Positions 61,615 through 64,000 of a DNA stretch of 64,000 nt are shown in pieces (within the stretch, counting starts at the first letter, position 1; each line of letters begins with the position of its first letter). The notes beneath the pieces were generated by a model. The model saw nothing but the letters and a program-made list of their open reading frames with translations, searched no databases and was not told where the DNA came from. Position numbers and translations under genes: made by a program. The DNA comes from Peptococcaceae bacterium BRH_c23 (GTDB lineage: Bacteria > Bacillota_B > Desulfitobacteriia > Desulfitobacteriales > Desulfitobacteriaceae), in contig LADV01000072.1 of assembly GCA_000961805.1 (NCBI GenBank), positions 1 through 64,000 of the forward strand, read 5' to 3'.

Positions 61615-63408
61615 ATGGATAGGACGGCAGTGATGATAGAACCTACTGAAGGCACTTCAAAGGCAAGTGAATCTAAGCCACCGGTACATAAAGGCAATAG
61701 GAAACGAGCTTTACTTAAGGATCTGAAACTGCAAAGCAAACTCATTTTAGGTTTTGGACTTGTTTTATTAATGATGATTATTTCCTCAGCTTTTTCCCTC
61801 TATCAGAATGTGCAAATGGAAAAGGCTACAGCTGCTATTGCGCAAGATGCGATGCCTTTAGGGAGATTAGCGGACGACCTTTTGACGCAATTAGTTAATG
61901 AAGAATCAGCAGCAAGGGGATATGTCGTTAGTGGGGATAGCTCTTATTTAGCCCCGTACTATGCAGGAAAAGATCAAATTCAAAAGGACTTAGAAGATAT
62001 AGCTATCTTCCTGCCGTCACATCCCGAGATAGCCGCTTTAATGGCCCGGGGACAACCGTTGATTGAGCAGGCGCAAGTATATTTTCTGGAGCAGATTACC
62101 TTAGTTCAACTAGGGGATATATCTAAAGCACGTTTGAAAATCGGGAGTACAAAGGCTACAACTGATGGCTATAGAGCTGTAAATAATGATATGCGTCAGG
62201 AAATTGATAGAATTACCCAAAATGCCTTGAACCAATCTCAAATAGCTAACCAAAGAGCCCAATTGAGCCTGTTAATTTTAACCATAGTGAGTATTGTATG
62301 GGGTCTACTAGTCGCTTTAGTTTTAGCACGCATGATTGCTAAGCCTTTGGCAAAGGTTTCGCGAACTATGGAGAGGGTTGCCGAAGGAGATCTTACGTTT
62401 GATCAGATCGTAATAGATGGCCGCGATGAAATAGGCATGATGGTAGACTCTGTCAATCAAATGCAAGCTAACCTTCGCTCTTTAATTCAACGATCAAAGG
62501 AAAGTGCCTGGCAGATTGCTACATCTGCTCAAGAAATGAGTGCCTCAACGGAGGAGGCAACGAAGTCCGTCGAACAAGTAACATCCACAGTACAAAATAT
62601 GGCTCAGGGTGCTAATGAACAAGCAATACAGGCTCAAGAAGCTGCTAGTATGGTTGAAAACATTACCCAAGCCATTAGTGAAATTAGGCAAAGAATTGAA
62701 GAAATTGCTAAGAGCTCAGAACAGACTCAAGTTCTTGTTGGCGATGGTTTTAGTGCTATTCAGAATCAAAATGATAAAATGAAAGAGAATCTAGCTGCGA
62801 CGGAAAAGGTGGACAAGGCTACTGATGATTTAGTTAATCAGTCTCACGAGGTAGGTCGGATCTTAGAAACTATCTCCGCGATTGCTGGTCAGACAAACCT
62901 TTTAGCCTTAAATGCTGCTATTGAAGCCGCACGAGCTGGTGAACACGGACGTGGTTTTGCCGTTGTGGCAGAGGAAGTTAGAAAGTTGGCGGAAGGTTCT
63001 GCACAATCTACCCGTGAAATTGCCGAGATCTTGCAGAAAATCCAAGCAGGTGCCGAAGCTGCTGCCCAGGAAATGGATAATACTAGGCAAATTGTAGACG
63101 GGCAAAATTCCGCAGTCTTCCGGACAGATCAGATCTTTCGAGAAATTTCTGCTTCTGTAGGAGAAATGGTAGAAAAGATTGGGGCCGTGAATGCTTCGGC
63201 AGAACAGATTGATACCTCTGCCAAGGGGATAACTGTAACGATAGCTTCCATTTCCGCAGTGGCCGAAGAAACCGCTGCTGCCACAGAGGAAGCATCAGCC
63301 AGTACAGAGGAGCAGAGTGCCATAACCCAACAAATCGCTGCTTCGGCAGCTTCGTTGGCAGGGCTGGGTCAAACATTGCAATCAGCAATTGCCAGTTTTA
63401 AGATCTAG
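61615..63408 (+). CDS. Methyl-accepting chemotaxis protein with CHASE3-like sensor
   Basis: 597 residues from ATG 61615. Two membrane helices (about 42-64, [20 protein letters not shown]; about 219-240, [19 protein letters not shown]) flank an extracytoplasmic CHASE3-like domain ([24 protein letters not shown]). A HAMP domain and the MA signalling coil follow; the hairpin tip is [42 protein letters not shown]. Signals to CheA/CheW, not in the window. Ends at a strong terminator. Confidence 0.93.
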   Translation: MDRTAVMIEPTEGTSKASESKPPVHKGNRKRALLKDLKLQSKLILGFGLVLLMMIISSAFSLYQNVQMEKATAAIAQDAMPLGRLADDLLTQLVNEESAARGYVVSGDSSYLAPYYAGKDQIQKDLEDIAIFLPSHPEIAALMARGQPLIEQAQVYFLEQITLVQLGDISKARLKIGSTKATTDGYRAVNNDMRQEIDRITQNALNQSQIANQRAQLSLLILTIVSIVWGLLVALVLARMIAKPLAKVSRTMERVAEGDLTFDQIVIDGRDEIGMMVDSVNQMQANLRSLIQRSKESAWQIATSAQEMSASTEEATKSVEQVTSTVQNMAQGANEQAIQAQEAASMVENITQAISEIRQRIEEIAKSSEQTQVLVGDGFSAIQNQNDKMKENLAATEKVDKATDDLVNQSHEVGRILETISAIAGQTNLLALNAAIEAARAGEHGRGFAVVAEEVRKLAEGSAQSTREIAEILQKIQAGAEAAAQEMDNTRQIVDGQNSAVFRTDQIFREISASVGEMVEKIGAVNASAEQIDTSAKGITVTIASISAVAEETAAATEEASASTEEQSAITQQIAASAASLAGLGQTLQSAIASFKI

Positions 63409-63450
63409 CCGCTCTGGAGTTTTGAGAAAAATGTTATAAGATTTAACAAT

Positions 63451-63496
63451 ATAACCCCCTCTACGCCCTGGTTTCAGGGTATAGAGGGGTTATTTA
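63451..63496 (+). terminator. Terminator after the chemoreceptor
   Basis: ATAACCCC, CTCTA and CCCTG arms pair with CAGGG, TAGAG and GGGTTAT arms (63451-63493) around GTTT, followed by TTAGATT. Very stable hairpin. Confidence 0.85.
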
Positions 63497-63528
63497 GATT
63501 AGGCCAATGAGTTAAATCAAGGTCAAAA

Positions 63529-63565
63529 AGTATGCAAAGTATTGCTAAGCAGGATTTTGCATACT
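63529..63565. promoter_or_regulatory. 10-bp inverted repeat before the PAS regulator gene
   Basis: AGTATGCAAA (63529-63538) and exact complement TTTGCATACT (63556-63565), separated by 17 bases, 53 bases before the next gene start. A possible operator or enhancer. Confidence 0.5.
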
Positions 63566-63618
63566 AAAGAGAGAATCTACATATGTAATGAAAAACGGTA
63601 TTGGAAGGGGAAATAAAG

Positions 63619-64000
63619 ATGTTTATGCGTCGCGAGCTAGAGAGTTTGGCTGAAGAAAAGAACCAAGCGATCATAGGGATCAACCTCTTAAACGAAATAG
63701 TGATCTGTAGTCCTCTGGCAGCGAAGTTCTTGGAGCTATCCGTCCAAGACATTTTAGGCAAAGATGTATGGCAGCTCATACCGGATGATCCCTTGCCGAA
63801 CATCCGTGATTCTGAAACGATTGAACTAAATAGTTTTAGCCGAATCGGCACAAAGATGTTTATAGCCAGTCGGATGGCATACTATGACGATCAGGGTCGC
63901 GTCATCGGAGCAGTGGTCTTCCTACAAGATATGGAGGAATTTGACGAGCTCAGGGCTAAAGTAAACACGCTGCAGGAGGTACGTATTCTACTTTCCGCAA
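63619..64000 (+). CDS. PAS-domain regulator, truncated by window edge
   Basis: At least 127 codons from ATG 63619 behind GGAAGGGG, open to the end of the window. N-terminal PAS domain: NQAIIGINLLNEIVICSPLAAKFLELS, LGKDVWQLIPDDPLP, RMAYYDDQGRVIGAVVFLQDMEEFDELRAKV. PAS domains of this type at the N-terminus are common in sigma-54-dependent activators and in sensor kinases of this bacterial group; which one this is cannot be told because the rest lies outside. Confidence 0.8.
   Translation, partial: MFMRRELESLAEEKNQAIIGINLLNEIVICSPLAAKFLELSVQDILGKDVWQLIPDDPLPNIRDSETIELNSFSRIGTKMFIASRMAYYDDQGRVIGAVVFLQDMEEFDELRAKVNTLQEVRILLSA

Noticed and set aside
1..64000. CRISPR arrays, tRNA and rRNA genes, prophage
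   Set aside because: No regularly spaced direct repeats of CRISPR length, no cloverleaf with CCA-type ends or rRNA signature, and no phage genes seen. The 38-bp array has no unique spacers.

Overview
The window is about 64 kb of a low-to-mid GC, endospore-forming Firmicute. The gene order efp – spoIIIAA-AH – biotin carboxylase – Asp23/nusB – folD – xseAB – ispA – dxs – tlyA – nadK – argR – recN – spoIVB – spo0A, together with an uninterrupted sigK, an NfnAB-type oxidoreductase, FchA and Gram-positive type IV pili, fits the Desulfosporosinus/Desulfitobacterium group of the Peptococcales. The genus is inferred from gene content and synteny; no rRNA is present. Every gene I accept lies on the + strand, except a TnpB/OrfB-like fragment running off the left edge. 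TTG and GTG starts are common.

Layout. (1) 1-335: partial transposon-type gene. (2) 566-10702: type IV pilus cluster 1, with two pilins that share a duplicated promoter and leader, PilB, PilC, five further prepilins or PilX-like proteins, PilM, PilN, PilO, and a PilZ-PAS protein under its own promoter. (3) 10775-16578: sigK, yqeG and shikimate genes aroE, aroC, aroK, aroB, with a prepilin gene between aroE and aroC. (4) 16878-27111: pilus cluster 2, with four minor pilins, a second PilB, PilT, a second PilC, a GspG-like pilin, the prepilin peptidase, a PilM-PilN fusion, PilO and a LysM protein. (5) 27328-31326: aroQ, Xaa-Pro peptidase, efp, RNase J. (6) 31524-33833: membrane PAS-PAS-GGDEF-EAL protein. 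(7) 34404-39560: complete spoIIIA operon after a 570-base structured non-coding gap. (8) 39722-43583: CheY-like receiver, then a carboxyltransferase-BCCP fusion and biotin carboxylase where Bacillus has accB-accC. (9) 43870-45581: Asp23, AmaP, DUF2273, NusB. (10) 45853-49607: NfnA, NfnB, FolD, FchA. (11) 49828-58576: xseA, xseB, ispA, DUF212, dxs, tlyA, nadK, argR, recN. (12) 59023-61301: spoIVB and spo0A. (13) 61615-64000: a CHASE3-like/HAMP chemoreceptor and the start of a PAS regulator.

How it works together: cluster 1 and 2 proteins would build and retract pili with no outer-membrane secretin. c-di-GMP is a plausible common signal, since a PilZ protein and a GGDEF-EAL protein are both present. 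The aro genes supply chorismate. The spoIIIA, sigK, spoIVB and spo0A genes belong to the sporulation programme. The Nfn pair and FolD/FchA fit anaerobic redox and one-carbon metabolism.

Most interesting unexplained features: the duplicated structured leader in front of the two first pilins; the structured gap before spoIIIAA; three intergenic elements built from 7-bp TTCGA-type repeats; a 38-bp tandem array of hairpins after recN with paired-base changes; and a 79-bp inverted-repeat element between the second pilO and the LysM gene. All assignments come from reading the sequence and from remembered family features; no search was run.
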